Shown here piece after piece: positions 6,028 to 16,000 of a DNA stretch of 22,240 nucleotides; the stretch's first letter is position 1; each line of letters starts with the position of its first letter. The DNA comes from GWF2-43-63 sp964559205. Its GTDB lineage: Bacteria > Bacteroidota > Bacteroidia > Bacteroidales > DTU049. The position numbers were made by a program, and so were the translations under genes. The stretch covers positions 1 to 22,240 of the forward strand of contig CAZLHV010000032.1 of the NCBI GenBank assembly GCA_964559205.1. Reading direction: 5' to 3'. Under the pieces are notes generated by a model, which saw only the letters and a list, made by a program, of their open reading frames with translations, was not told the DNA's origin and ran no database searches.

Positions 6028-7785
6028 TTATTTCACGATGTTCTGGAAGTCGGTAGTGTTGAAATATTTCAGGAATTCGCGGTCATCCTTGGCCTGAGCT
6101 TTGAAAGTGCCATCGGCAGCAATTGCTTTTTTCAGGTTGTCATACATCATGCTGGTGTTGCCTGAACGGGCACCAACAACTGCCATCAGATAATTAACAG
6201 CTGCGGTTTGTGGTTTGGTGCATTCCAGGTTTGTAGTAGCGCCACTGTTGTCGCCTTTAAGCAATTTAGCCAGAGCGATGTTGTATTTGCAGGTTTTGGC
6301 GCCAAAGAGTGAAAGGGCTCCATCATAGTCACCTTCGCGGATTTTAAGAATTCCGAGATTGTAGTTCATGCTGATTCCACCACTTTGAGCTGCTTCGTAG
6401 CGTGATTTGGCTGTAGCGTAATCTTTGTTCCAAGAAGCAACAACACCCATATTGGCAAGAACAACAGGATTGTTTGGAGAAAGAGCGTTTGCTTTTTCAA
6501 TAAAAGGAGTGGCTTCGGTAAGTTTGTTTTGCTGCAGAAGGATATATCCGGCATTGTTCCAGAATTTCCAGTTGTCAGCATAGATTTTTGTTCCAGACTG
6601 ATAGATTTTCAGCTGGGTAGCCTGATCTGAAGTCAGCGTTGCAGCAAAGAGGAGTTCTTCGGCTTTCAGGCTATCGGGAGCTGTGGTCGACAGCATGGCA
6701 ATATTCTCGTCGGTGCGTTTTGGTTCGTAACAAACAACAGCGATTTCAGAACGTCGCAGTGGCTCGAGGATTTCTTCAACCTGAGCATAAATCACGGTCA
6801 TGTTTTTGATTTCCTGTTCGCGTTTAGCTTTGTCAGGCTGTGATTTAATCACATTGATGATGGCTTGTTTTTCAGCGATTCTTGAAGCCTGGATTGCGCT
6901 CATGAAACCTTCAAAATCTTCACCGTTCGCTTTAGGATTAACTGTATACTCGCGTTTTACTTCTTCGTATTTTTTCTTCTGATCTTTTGCTTTAGCCTTG
7001 TCCAGTTTTTCAATGTACTGGTCAACATATTTCTTTGCAACATCAGAACGCTCGTTGGACAATTTAGCGTTATAAGCTTCTTCACCTTCCGGAGAAGCCC
7101 AAGCATTGATGTCAATGGTTTTGATTTTCCATCCTTTAGCAATAAAATCTTCAACCTTTTTAAGCAGCTCTTTGTTGAGGTCGGTTTTGTTCAGTTTCTG
7201 AGTCATACTCAGGTTAGAGCTGTTATAATCGAAATAGAGGTTAGCTTTTTCGGTAATCAGGACTTCTTTTTTGTAACCATGCTCAGCAAGGGTCAGATCC
7301 TCATCGCGAGCGACGCGTTCGCTGGTATAAATCACGCCATCGGCCAGTTTAACCTCGCCAAATTCCTGGGTTTTTTTGCCCTTGGTGCCTTTAACATTCA
7401 CAACCAGTTCAGAAGCATTCATTTCTGGTTTGTAAGGAATTACATCGGCCCAGTCGAAAGAACCACCTTCTTTCTTCTTGATGACGGTTCCGTCACCAGT
7501 GGTGATTTTTTCACCCTGAATCTTGATGGTTTTGCATGTGTAGCTTCCGCCTTCCCATTTAAGAACAGGGGTGAACTCAAGGGTTACCTTTTTGTCAAAA
7601 TACTTGGCCGGGAAAACGCCTTTAACAGAGGTGTTGATCTTTCCGCCATGGGTTTCAAGAACTTCAGGTTTAGCCTCGTATTTGACCGTGGAGTATTTTT
7701 TGGCCATTTTTTTGAGACCGCAACCTGACATCAGTGCCGCTGACAGAACGAGAGCAACAACAACTTTCAGATTAAGGTTTTTCAT
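6028..7785 (-). CDS. Outer-membrane-type lipoprotein with OmpA-like and TPR regions
   Basis: This is a 585-residue lipoprotein. A hydrophobic signal is followed by the lipobox LMSGC with acylation at C22. Residues 30-175 are beta-rich, with several Lys/Gly-rich turns. Residues 180-255 resemble an OmpA-like domain, including ANLYFDYNSSNL and, after a helix, IDINAWASPEGEEAYNAKLS then ER..VAKKYV, the segment that in OmpA-type proteins contacts peptidoglycan. A charged, Lys-rich insertion (about 257-275) interrupts it. Residues 375-550 contain tetratricopeptide-like helices, e.g. WKFWNNAGYILLQQNKLTEA and NYNLGILKIREGDYDGALSL. It probably links the outer membrane to peptidoglycan and scaffolds partners; in Bacteroidota such OmpA/TPR lipoproteins can accompany envelope or secretion machinery, but no specific role is assigned. 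It is monocistronic, with its own promoter. Confidence 0.8.
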   Translation of the reverse strand: MKNLNLKVVVALVLSAALMSGCGLKKMAKKYSTVKYEAKPEVLETHGGKINTSVKGVFPAKYFDKKVTLEFTPVLKWEGGSYTCKTIKIQGEKITTGDGTVIKKKEGGSFDWADVIPYKPEMNASELVVNVKGTKGKKTQEFGEVKLADGVIYTSERVARDEDLTLAEHGYKKEVLITEKANLYFDYNSSNLSMTQKLNKTDLNKELLKKVEDFIAKGWKIKTIDINAWASPEGEEAYNAKLSNERSDVAKKYVDQYIEKLDKAKAKDQKKKYEEVKREYTVNPKANGEDFEGFMSAIQASRIAEKQAIINVIKSQPDKAKREQEIKNMTVIYAQVEEILEPLRRSEIAVVCYEPKRTDENIAMLSTTAPDSLKAEELLFAATLTSDQATQLKIYQSGTKIYADNWKFWNNAGYILLQQNKLTEATPFIEKANALSPNNPVVLANMGVVASWNKDYATAKSRYEAAQSGGISMNYNLGILKIREGDYDGALSLFGAKTCKYNIALAKLLKGDNSGATTNLECTKPQTAAVNYLMAVVGARSGNTSMMYDNLKKAIAADGTFKAQAKDDREFLKYFNTTDFQNIVK

Positions 7786-7822
7786 AAGTTTGGTTGTTTA
7801 TTGGTTTTTCTTCTTTGAACTG

Positions 7823-7874
7823 CAAAAGTAGGAATTTTGGGCAAATATAAAAATATTTTTTTATTGAATGCAAA
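7823..7874 (-). promoter_or_regulatory. Promoter region of the OmpA/TPR lipoprotein gene
   Basis: On the minus strand, TTTG (7874-7871) is followed after 21 bases by TATATTTG (7849-7842), a good -33/-7 pair. A second perfect -7 box, TACTTTTG (7830-7823), lies closer to the gene but lacks a clear -33. Start sites about 30-55 nt before the ATG are predicted. Confidence 0.55.
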
Positions 7875-7897
7875 TTCGGTCTAAGCAGGGCAATTCC

Positions 7898-8449
7898 CTA
7901 AATCAATCCAGCTTCAGCGCCTCGTCGTCTGTAAAATTCCCAAATCATGATGCCAGTACAGACCGAAACATTCAACGAGTGCTTGGTGCCATACTGGGGG
8001 ATTTCGGCTACCTGATCGCACCAATGAATCGCTTCATCAGACAGGCCAAACACCTCGTTGCCTATGACCAGTGCATGCTTGCCAGGATTTCCAAACACCC
8101 TGCTGTCACGGACATCGGTGCTGCCGTGTGTTTGTTCCAGTCCCGTGATGAAATAGCCATCCTCTTTTAATTCCTTCAGACAGGCAGCAGTACTTTCAAC
8201 GTATTTCCATGTAACTGAATCGGTTGAGCCAAGAGCAGCCTTTTGAATCTCCTTGTTTGGAGGAGTGGCTGTTATACCGCAAAGAACAATTCCGGAAATC
8301 CTGAATGCATCAGCAGTACGAAATACGGAGCCCACGTTATGCTGGCTTCTGATGTTATCAAGAACAATGATCAGGGGTAATTTTTGTGCACTGGCATACT
8401 CGCTGATAGTCAACCTATTCAGCTCTTCCATGCTTTTCTTTGAGTTCAT
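7898..8449 (-). CDS. TrmH/SpoU-family RNA 2'-O-methyltransferase
   Basis: This SPOUT-class enzyme transfers a methyl group from S-adenosylmethionine to a ribose 2'-OH of tRNA or rRNA. Three family motifs are visible: NIRSQHNVGSVFRTADAF (motif 1, with the catalytic-type Arg), ALVIGNEVFGLS (motif 2), and IPQYGTKHSLNVSVCTGI (motif 3, the knot that binds AdoMet). At 183 residues it has the bare catalytic domain with no N-terminal substrate-binding extension, like the short Bacteroidota members. I chose ATG at 8449: a longer frame opens with GTG at 8467, but that GTG overlaps a perfect TAnnTTTG box (8467-8474). The stop is TAG at 7898. The exact RNA target cannot be told from sequence. It diverges from mutS. 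Confidence 0.85.
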   Translation of the reverse strand: MNSKKSMEELNRLTISEYASAQKLPLIIVLDNIRSQHNVGSVFRTADAFRISGIVLCGITATPPNKEIQKAALGSTDSVTWKYVESTAACLKELKEDGYFITGLEQTHGSTDVRDSRVFGNPGKHALVIGNEVFGLSDEAIHWCDQVAEIPQYGTKHSLNVSVCTGIMIWEFYRRRGAEAGLI

Positions 8450-8466
8450 CGGAGTCAATTGGGACA

Positions 8467-8474
8467 CAAAAATA
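8467..8474 (-). promoter_or_regulatory. -7 box of the RNA methyltransferase gene
   Basis: The minus strand reads TATTTTTG (TAnnTTTG). It lies 17 nt before the ATG at 8449 and overlaps the upstream GTG, which supports the shorter start. Confidence 0.5.
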
Positions 8475-8499
8475 CGAAGGAAGGTTCAGAATAAATTAA

Positions 8500-8507
8500 T
8501 AATTTTG
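8500..8507 (+). promoter_or_regulatory. -7 box of the mutS operon
   Basis: TAATTTTG matches TAnnTTTG and ends 16 nt before the GTG start of mutS. It lies back to back with the box of the divergent methyltransferase gene. No convincing -33 TTTG was seen. Confidence 0.5.
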
Positions 8508-8523
8508 TTCCAAACGTGAAAAA

Positions 8524-11139
8524 GTGAGCAGCAAAGCAGCCAGTGAAACCCCGCTGATGAAGCAGTATAACGAGATTAAAGCCCGCTATCCGGATGCGAT
8601 CTTGTTGTTCAGGGTGGGCGATTTTTTTGAAACCTTTGGCGAAGATGCCATCAGGGCCTCGGGTATTCTGGGCATAACCCTGACCAAGCGGGCCAACGGA
8701 GCTGCATCGCATATAGAACTTGCCGGTTTTCCACATCATGCTCTTGAGACCTACCTGCCCAAGCTGGTGCGGGCAGGGCAGCGGGTAGCTGTATGCGAGC
8801 AGCTTGAAGACCCCAAGCTCACTAAAAAAATTGTCAAACGTGGAATTACCGAACTCGTTACCCCCGGGATCTCATTTTCCGACAATGTGCTTGAACGCGG
8901 GAGCAACAACTTTCTTGCGGCCGTTGTTATGGGTCATCCAGTCTCGGCAGTAGCGTTTGTAGATGTTTCAACTGGTGAATTTTTAACTGCCGAAGGGAAC
9001 AACGAATATATAGCCCGTCTGTTGCAAAACATGCAGCCATCTGAAGTGATGGTAAAAAAATCGCAAAAACAGATGTTTTTCGATGAATTTGGTCCTTTTC
9101 ACGTCTTCCAGTTCGATGATTGGATTTTCTCGGATCAATATGCCCGCGATTTGCTCACAAGACAGTTCAACACTGGAAATCTAAAGGGTTTTGGTATTGA
9201 AGACATGACCAGTGCAGTGATAGCAGCAGGTGCATGTCTGCACTACATCAACGAAACAAGACCGGAGGGTGCCGGTCACATACAATCTGTCTCGCGTATT
9301 GACAATGACCGCTATGTGTGGCTTGACCGCTTCACTGTACGCAATCTGGAACTGGTTCATTCGTATAACGAAAATGGGCTAACCCTGCTTAAAGCCATTA
9401 ACCGAACCACCACGCCCATGGGAGCACGGCTTTTGCAGCGCTGGATCCTACTTCCTCTGATTCATCGGCAGGGCATCGATGAAAGGCTGAATGCCGTCGA
9501 CTGCTTTTTTCAAAGGCCAGAATTCTCGATCCAGATACAGCATATACTAAACGAAATTCATGACCTCGAGAGATTATGCGGCAAGCTTGCCGTGGGAAAA
9601 ATAAACCCCAGAGAGCTCCTTCAACTGGCTCATTCGGCCAGCTTCTCCGATGAACTGGCGAAAACGATCCCGGGGGAACTTTCGCCTCTGACAATGTTCT
9701 CAGACCGGCTGAAACCCATGGGTTCATTAAGTGAACTGATTCTGAAATTCATTCGCGACGATGCCCCCGCATTGACTATAAAAGGAGGAGTGATTTGCGA
9801 AGGGGTTAATGAAGAGCTCGATGAACTCAGAAAACTGAGTTCGGACAGCAAGGGGTATCTGGCAGGTATTCAGCAAAACGAGGCAGGCAGGACAGGGATC
9901 AGTTCACTAAAAATCGGATTCAATAATGTTTTTGGGTATTATCTTGAGGTGACCCATACTCACCGCGACAAGGTACCTGCAGATTGGATCAGGAAACAAA
10001 CACTGACCAATGCCGAACGCTATATCACTCCTGAGCTGAAAGTGTATGAGGAAAAGATTCTGGGAGCTGAGGAAAGGATTCAGCAAATCGAGTTGCAACT
10101 GTACAGCGAATTGCTGGGAAAGGTTGCGGCCTTTATTCAGGACCTGCAACACAACGCATCGGTTCTTGCGGCCATTGATGTTTTTCTGTCGTTTTCCCTC
10201 ATCGCACGCGAAAACAACTATTGCCGGCCACTCATGAATGACTCTCAGGAAATACACATACAGGGAGGAAGACACCCTGTGATTGAAACACAGTTGCCTC
10301 CCGGAGAAAAGTACGTTGACAACGATGTGTATCTTGACAGCAACTCACAACAAATTATCATCCTAACGGGTCCGAACATGGCAGGAAAATCGGCACTGCT
10401 CAGACAGACAGCGCTCATTGTTCTGATGGCTCAGTGTGGATCGTTTGTTCCTGCCTCAAATGCAAAAATTGGCATTGTAGATAAGATATTCACACGTGTT
10501 GGCGCAAACGACAATTTAAGCGCCGGAGAATCAACCTTTATGGTTGAAATGAATGAAACGGCAAGCATTTTAAACAACCTGTCGGCACGAAGCCTGATTT
10601 TGCTTGATGAAATTGGCAGAGGAACTTCGACCTATGACGGCATTTCCATTGCATGGTCAATTACGGAGTATCTTCACAACCATCCACTTTTCAAGGCAAA
10701 GACGCTGTTTGCAACTCATTATCATGAATTGAACGAACTGGCAACCTATCTGCCTCGTGTAAAAAACTTTCACATTTCGGTTCGCGAAAGCAACAACAGC
10801 ATTGTTTTTATCCGCAAACTGACCCCGGGAGGAACTGAACATAGCTTTGGGATTCATGTAGCACGCATGGCCGGATTGCCCAGATCGGTGATCGAACGTT
10901 CAGAAGAAATTCTTTTGCGCCTCGAGAAAGAACATGGCAGCGATATATCTGTTGGAGAAGCATCGAAAACAAAAACATCAACAGACCCATTTCAGTTAAG
11001 CCTGATTCAACTCGATGATCCATTGCTTGAAAATATTCGCGATGAAATTCTTGAAACGGATGTAGATCTTTTGACACCGGTTGAAGCATTAATGAAACTG
11101 AATAGCATAAAAAAAATGATTCAGAAAAGCAAGAAATAA
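8524..11139 (+). CDS. mutS: DNA mismatch repair protein MutS
   Basis: MutS binds mismatches and small loops in DNA and, with ATP, recruits MutL. The 871-residue length fits full MutS of Bacteroidota. Visible landmarks: the mismatch-wedge F-x-E motif in RVGDFFETFG (F34, E36); the connector and lever/clamp regions in the middle; Walker A GPNMAGKS at 616-623; Walker B LILLDEIGRGTSTYDG with D695-E696; then FATHYHEL and the signature region near ARMAGLP. The C-terminus ends in a MutS-like LMKLNSIKKMI helix. The start is GTG at 8524; no nearer ATG precedes LMKQYNEIKA, the conserved beginning of domain I. It heads an operon with yicC (25 bp downstream) and gmk. Confidence 0.97.
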   Translation: MSSKAASETPLMKQYNEIKARYPDAILLFRVGDFFETFGEDAIRASGILGITLTKRANGAASHIELAGFPHHALETYLPKLVRAGQRVAVCEQLEDPKLTKKIVKRGITELVTPGISFSDNVLERGSNNFLAAVVMGHPVSAVAFVDVSTGEFLTAEGNNEYIARLLQNMQPSEVMVKKSQKQMFFDEFGPFHVFQFDDWIFSDQYARDLLTRQFNTGNLKGFGIEDMTSAVIAAGACLHYINETRPEGAGHIQSVSRIDNDRYVWLDRFTVRNLELVHSYNENGLTLLKAINRTTTPMGARLLQRWILLPLIHRQGIDERLNAVDCFFQRPEFSIQIQHILNEIHDLERLCGKLAVGKINPRELLQLAHSASFSDELAKTIPGELSPLTMFSDRLKPMGSLSELILKFIRDDAPALTIKGGVICEGVNEELDELRKLSSDSKGYLAGIQQNEAGRTGISSLKIGFNNVFGYYLEVTHTHRDKVPADWIRKQTLTNAERYITPELKVYEEKILGAEERIQQIELQLYSELLGKVAAFIQDLQHNASVLAAIDVFLSFSLIARENNYCRPLMNDSQEIHIQGGRHPVIETQLPPGEKYVDNDVYLDSNSQQIIILTGPNMAGKSALLRQTALIVLMAQCGSFVPASNAKIGIVDKIFTRVGANDNLSAGESTFMVEMNETASILNNLSARSLILLDEIGRGTSTYDGISIAWSITEYLHNHPLFKAKTLFATHYHELNELATYLPRVKNFHISVRESNNSIVFIRKLTPGGTEHSFGIHVARMAGLPRSVIERSEEILLRLEKEHGSDISVGEASKTKTSTDPFQLSLIQLDDPLLENIRDEILETDVDLLTPVEALMKLNSIKKMIQKSKK

Positions 11140-11164
11140 CACAAAACCAAACAAAACAAACCAT

Positions 11165-12044
11165 ATGCTAAGATCGATGACCGGATTTGGCCGGGCACAG
11201 GGGCCTGTAGGAAGTGCAACAGTCACCGTACTTGTTCGCACACTCAACAACAAACAGCTTGATCTGGCGGTAAAGCTCCCTCTCCGGTTCCGCGATCAGG
11301 AAGCCGCATGCAGAGAAATCGCAAGCAGGGTTCTGCTTCGTGGAAAAATCGACATCATGGTCACCTTGGAAGATCATGGAATTCATTCTGTAAAAATCAA
11401 CCCTTCGAATGCAAGAAACTACCACAACGAGATTAAAGACTTGTCGAAAGAGCTTGGTGTGGCAGAACCAGAAAACTGGATAGAATTGCTCATGCGGCTT
11501 CCAGATGTGATTAACAGTGGATCAGATGACGTATCAGAAGAAGAATGGGATGCTCTGGCATTGTTGATAAAACAAGCCTGTGAAGATACGGACAACCACA
11601 GGCGAAATGAAGCTATTGCACTTTCCGAAGACATGCTGCAGCGCATTGGCCTGATTGAATCGGCCTTGCCGGAAATTGAAAAATTCGACCCGGAAAGAAA
11701 AATATTTCTTTCAGAACGCCTGAAAAAAGATCTGCAACAGTTTCTTCCGGAAGTAAAAACAGACGAATCTCGCTTAGAGCANNNNNNNNNNTTACTATGT
11801 GGACAAATTCGATATCACCGAAGAGAAAGTTCGACTGGCAAATCATCTCACCTATTTCAAAGAAACACTATTGTCCGATTCTGAAGAGCCTTCAGGAAAA
11901 AAACTTGGTTTTATTACACAGGAAATTGGCCGCGAAATAAATACTCTTGGAAACAAAAGCAATCATTTCGAGATCCAGAAACTGGTTGTGGGTATGAAAG
12001 ATGAGCTTGAAAAAATCAAAGAACAGCTGGCCAACATTTTGTAA
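11165..12044 (+). CDS. yicC: YicC family endoribonuclease-like protein (interrupted by a 10-N gap)
   Basis: The N-terminus MLRSMTGFGRAQ is the hallmark of the YicC family, stress-linked endoribonucleases in which E. coli YicC has been tied to small-RNA turnover. The C-terminal half (DUF1732) is visible after the gap as YYVDKFDITEEKVRLANHL, then KKLGFITQEIGREINTLGNK and the final helix ending LANIL. Ten Ns at 11781-11790 separate the two parts and put them in different frames. A true gap of 9 bases would restore the frame and spell the family motif RLEQE-x-x-YY, so the gene is very likely intact at about 292 residues. It lies between mutS and gmk, with gmk starting 4 bp after its stop. Confidence 0.9.
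11781..11790. other. Assembly gap (10 N) inside yicC
   Basis: Ten ambiguous bases, apparently a placeholder. Reading-frame logic across it favours 9 real bases. Confidence 0.95.
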
Positions 12045-12048
12045 ATAT

Positions 12049-12612
12049 ATGGAAAAAGCCGTCATATTTTCAGCCCCAAGCGGAGCAGGCAAAACCACTA
12101 TTGTTCATGCTTTAATGCAAACAGCCTTGCCCCTTGGGTTCTCTGTTTCGGCCACCAGCCGTCCACCGCGAGGCAACGAAACAAATGGCACAGATTATTT
12201 TTTTTATACTGCTGAAGAATTCAGAAATAAAATCTCAGAACAGGCATTTATTGAATGGGAAGAGGTATATGACGGGCTGTTTTACGGTACCTTGCGTTCA
12301 GAAGTTGAGAGAATATGGAAAGAAGGGAAAGCCGTAGTTTTTGATGTGGATGTAAAAGGTGGTATCGCACTCAAGAAAATTTTCGGTCATCAAGCGATAA
12401 GTTTGTTCATTCAGCCACCTTCACTCAGAGAGCTGGAGAACCGTTTAAGAAACAGACATACCGAAACAGAAGCAAGCATAAAAAAAAGACTTGATCGGGC
12501 GCAATTTGAACTCACATTTTCTAACCAATTCGATCATGTAGTGATCAACGACAACCTTTCAGAAGCAAGTCACGAAGCCTTCATGCTTGTATCAGCTTTT
12601 CTAAAACAATAA
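12049..12612 (+). CDS. gmk: Guanylate kinase
   Basis: Guanylate kinase converts GMP and ATP to GDP and ADP in purine nucleotide synthesis. The 187-residue protein has the P-loop SAPSGAGKTT (8-17), the GMP-binding region SATSRPPRGNETNGTDYFF, FIEWEEVYDGLFYGT and the DVDVKGGIALKK segment. The start is ATG at 12049, 4 bp after the yicC stop; a longer open frame reaching back to 12001 overlaps yicC and lacks family similarity. Length is slightly shorter than the common 200-210 residues, but all motifs are present. The yicC-gmk pairing is widespread. In many Bacteroidota nadD follows, but here the next 420 bp are non-coding. Confidence 0.95.
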   Translation: MEKAVIFSAPSGAGKTTIVHALMQTALPLGFSVSATSRPPRGNETNGTDYFFYTAEEFRNKISEQAFIEWEEVYDGLFYGTLRSEVERIWKEGKAVVFDVDVKGGIALKKIFGHQAISLFIQPPSLRELENRLRNRHTETEASIKKRLDRAQFELTFSNQFDHVVINDNLSEASHEAFMLVSAFLKQ

Positions 12613-12757
12613 CAACCCGTATTTCTACCCGATGCTATGACGTGCTTTCTCCTAAAAAAAACAGGTGAAAGTATATCCTGCAAATCCTCACCAGCATCTT
12701 ATCTTTATCTCAGAAATCATTCAGGTGAACTGTTGCTGTAAAAACAAAATGCATTAC

Positions 12758-12771
12758 ACCGGAATTCCGGT
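12758..12771. repeat. Perfect 14-bp palindrome ACCGGAATTCCGGT
   Basis: A perfect two-fold symmetric 14-mer sits between ATGCATT (12750) and AATTGCAT (ending near 12785), so a longer imperfect cruciform is possible. It may be an operator or a chance palindrome. Confidence 0.5.
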
Positions 12772-12846
12772 TGTTGAATTGCATATGTAACACTAACCTT
12801 CAATCGACTTTTCCAAACGTGGTGGTGTGGAAAACAGACAAAACGC

Positions 12847-12869
12847 AAAGGCCGCAAAATGCGGCTTTT
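12847..12869 (+). terminator. Terminator hairpin downstream of gmk
   Basis: GCCGCA-AAA-TGCGGC is followed by TTTTGCATTTT. The 6-bp GC-rich stem with T tract is a good Rho-independent terminator for the mutS-yicC-gmk operon, although it lies 240 bp past gmk. Confidence 0.6.
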
Positions 12870-12980
12870 GCATTTTAAGTAAGCAATAACAACGCCCAGT
12901 TGCGTGTAAGGAAACCACATGCTAATTCATCTTCCCGCAGAACACACTTCAGCACCTTCGGCAAAACGTATGCAAAGAAA

Positions 12981-13000
12981 AACCCTCCTTGCGGAGGGTT
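12981..13000 (-). terminator. Terminator of the giant repeat-protein gene
   Basis: AACCCTCC-TTGC-GGAGGGTT is an 8-bp perfect stem. On the minus strand it is followed by TTTTTC, and it lies 32 bp past the stop of the repeat-protein gene. Confidence 0.8.
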
Positions 13001-13032
13001 CTTTCTGAGCCATGCATCAGTTTCGCAACATA

Positions 13033-16000
13033 TTACTTAATGACAGTAACATGTCCGATAAACTGGTGTTCAAGACCAGTAACATCTTTCAGAATGATCA
13101 AATACACATAAACATCCTGCTGCACAATTTCACCCTCACCGTTTACTCTTCCGTCCCATGCTTTCTCAATATCATTGGTTTCAAAAATCTGTTTTCCCCA
13201 TCGATCGTAGATATACATGGAGTATTCAGTAAAATCAATGTTGAAACCATAAGGCCTGAAAAAGTCATTGTTACCGTCATTATTTGGGGTGAACGCTGTT
13301 GGGATGTATTCCTCCCATTTGGGATTAATGATAATTCTGTTGCTTGTTGAATCAAGACATCCCCACTGGTTTTCTACAAAAAGGGTCACCCAATATTCTC
13401 CCTCAGCACTATAGGTGTGGGTTGGATTCTGTGCTACACTGATGTTATTCAAACCGCTTCCAGGATCATCGAAATTCCAGAGCAGGCTTTGCTGCCCAAG
13501 CGACTGATTGAAAAATTGAATGGTCGGGTTCTCAAGTGTAGTAATGTCTGGGGTTCGGATAAAACTGGCGATTGGATTTGGGTGTACAACAATATAGCTG
13601 GGCTTCTGAATCATATTTTTGCAACCATCAGTGGTAACAACCGACAGTCCAACTGTATAAGTGCCAGTTTCAAAATAGGTATGCATGGGATTTTGCAGAG
13701 CAGAACTGTTACTTGGACCTGATGCTGGATCACCGAAATCCCAGTTCCACGACTGAATGGATGGAGAAGCCTGACCACTAAAATGAACTACCGTAGCCAT
13801 GCAAATATCAGTACTATTCGCCACAAAATCAACACTTGGAATAGGACTCACCCGAACCGTCACCTGTGACTCACCCAAACAACCATAGAGGTCAACACCA
13901 GAAACCAAATAGGTAGTTGTTGAATCGGGAGTAGCAATCACAACTGCACCAACATTCGTGTTGAGACCTTCCGCTGGTGTCCAGTCATACAGAACTGCAC
14001 CAGATGCTACCAAAGTCACAGACTCCCCATGGCAAAGTGAAGGATTGTTTGGATTGACCGTGATCACCGGGGCATTCCTCACATTCACCAATGCGGTGGC
14101 TACACCAAAACATCCCTTTGAATCAGTAGCTGTCACAGTATATGTTGTGGTTTGAGCAGGCCACACAGTGATTGCCGGAACAGTGGCTCCGTTACTCCAC
14201 TCATATGCTCCTGCTGTGGGTGAGCTGGCTGTAAGTGTCACTGTGTCGCCAGGGCAAATGGTTATCGATGCCGGGTTGACCTGAACTGTCGGATTTGGAT
14301 TCACCTGAACCGTCGCCCTGTTAGTGCCTGTACACCCATTTGCATCTGTTCCTGTTACATAATATGTCGTTGTTGTCGCCGGGGTTACTGTAATCAGTGT
14401 TGTGGTCTCACCTGTACTCCAAACAAACCCCGTGTTGGGATTGCTCGAACTGGCAGTCAGATCAATACTCATCCCTTCACATACTTCACTCTGGTTGGGT
14501 GTAATGCTGACCACTGGATTTGGATTTACCACGACTTCAATAACATCGACTCCGGTACATCCATTGATATCTGTTCCTGTTACCGTATAGGTCTCTGTTA
14601 GTGAAGGTGTAACCGAAATGAGGGCTCCAGTTGCACCTGTACTCCATTCAAAGGTTGTTGAAGGATGATTGCTTGTGGCCATTAAGTCTGTTGATGATCC
14701 AAAACAAATACTCGTATCAGGCGAACTAATGCCGACAACCGGCAGCGCATTGACACCAATTAAAATATCTGCTGTGCCTGTGCAACCAAAACCGGTCGTA
14801 ACAGTAATGGTGTAATTGCTTTGTACAGCTGGGGTCACTACAATAATGGGCGTCGTTTCCGCTGTGTTCCATAAATATTCAGTCACTGGTATATCAGTAT
14901 TGACTGTAAGTGTCGCAGAAGAGCCTAAGCAAACAGCTCCCGAAGAAGGAATAATCGAAGCAGAAGGATTTGGATTAACCGTAATTGGAACAACGCCTGT
15001 ACTTGTGCAGCCTTCGGGAGAGGTAACAGTAATGGAGTATTGAGAACTCACCAAAGGTGAAACATTGATCTGGGGAGTCTGGGCACCAGTATTCCAATCA
15101 AATGTAGAGCCGGCTATATCGGAAGTAGCAGTAAGTAAAATACTTTCACCTAAGCAGATCACAGAATCATTTGCTGAAACCGTTACCACCGGAAGCGGAT
15201 TCACCACCAGCTGGAAGCTGGCTGTGCCGGTACATCCATTGGCTGAGGTGCCTGTAACAGTATAGGTGGTCGTGCTGGTCGGATTGACGTTGATCACCGG
15301 TGTCGTTGCACCTGTGCTCCACACAAAGGTGGTGCCCGGGATGCTTGAACTCACGGTGAGAGAAGCACTCGAGCCATTGCAGATCTCTAATGCCGTTGAA
15401 CTGATGCTCAGTACCGGATTATCAAACACCGTTACCGTCACCGAGCCCGTGCTTGTGCAGCCTTCGGGGCTTGTTACTGTGACATNNNNNNNNNNNNNNN
15501 NNNNNNNNNNNNNNNNNNNNNNNNNNNNNNNNNNNNNNNNNNNNNNNNNNNNNNNNNNNNNNNNNNNNNNNNNNNNNNNNNNNNNTGAGAGAAGCACTCG
15601 AGCCATTGCAGATCTCTAATGCCGTTGAACTGATGCTCAGAACCGGATTTGGATTCACGGTAACTGTTACTGATGCCGATCCGGTACATCCACTTGCGGT
15701 ACCTGTTACACTATATAAGGTTGAGGCAGCAGGAGAAACAGTAATGCTTGGAGTCGTTGCACCGTTGCTCCACAGGAATGTGGTTCCTGCAACTGTTGAG
15801 CTTGCTGTCAGGGTAACACTATCGCCCTGACAAATCGCCGGGGTGGTTGGGTTAATGGTTACCACCGGATTGGGGTTAACAAAAACAGTAACGGAATCAA
15901 CATTTGAGCATAAAGGAGCGAAGGAAATATCATCTAGAGCAAAATCGTTTCCGGAACGAATGACATTTTGATTCACAATACAAATTTGAACCGCAGTATT

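Larger units (their letters stand above)
12613..13032. other. Intergenic spacer with hairpins, no gene seen
   Basis: No credible ORF is present on either strand. The spacer holds a perfect 14-bp palindrome (12758-12771) with near-complementary ATGCATT/AATTGCAT arms around it, a terminator hairpin (12847-12869) and a second at 12981-13000. The remaining sequence has no recognisable similarity to a gene. Confidence 0.6.

Noticed and set aside
8450..8467. GTG start of the RNA methyltransferase at 8467
   Set aside because: It overlaps a perfect TAnnTTTG promoter box; ATG at 8449 fits a transcript starting downstream of that box.
12001..12048. Longer start for gmk at 12001
   Set aside because: The extra 16 residues come from the yicC coding region in another frame; ATG at 12049 begins the conserved guanylate kinase sequence.
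12717..12920. Minus-strand 67-residue ORF
   Set aside because: Low-complexity translation through hairpin-rich spacer; no start context, no similarity and no neighbour logic.
13958..15830. Several plus-strand ORFs antisense to the repeat protein
   Set aside because: They mirror the periodic Thr/Val-rich coding sequence on the other strand and recur with the repeat unit; shadows of the real gene.
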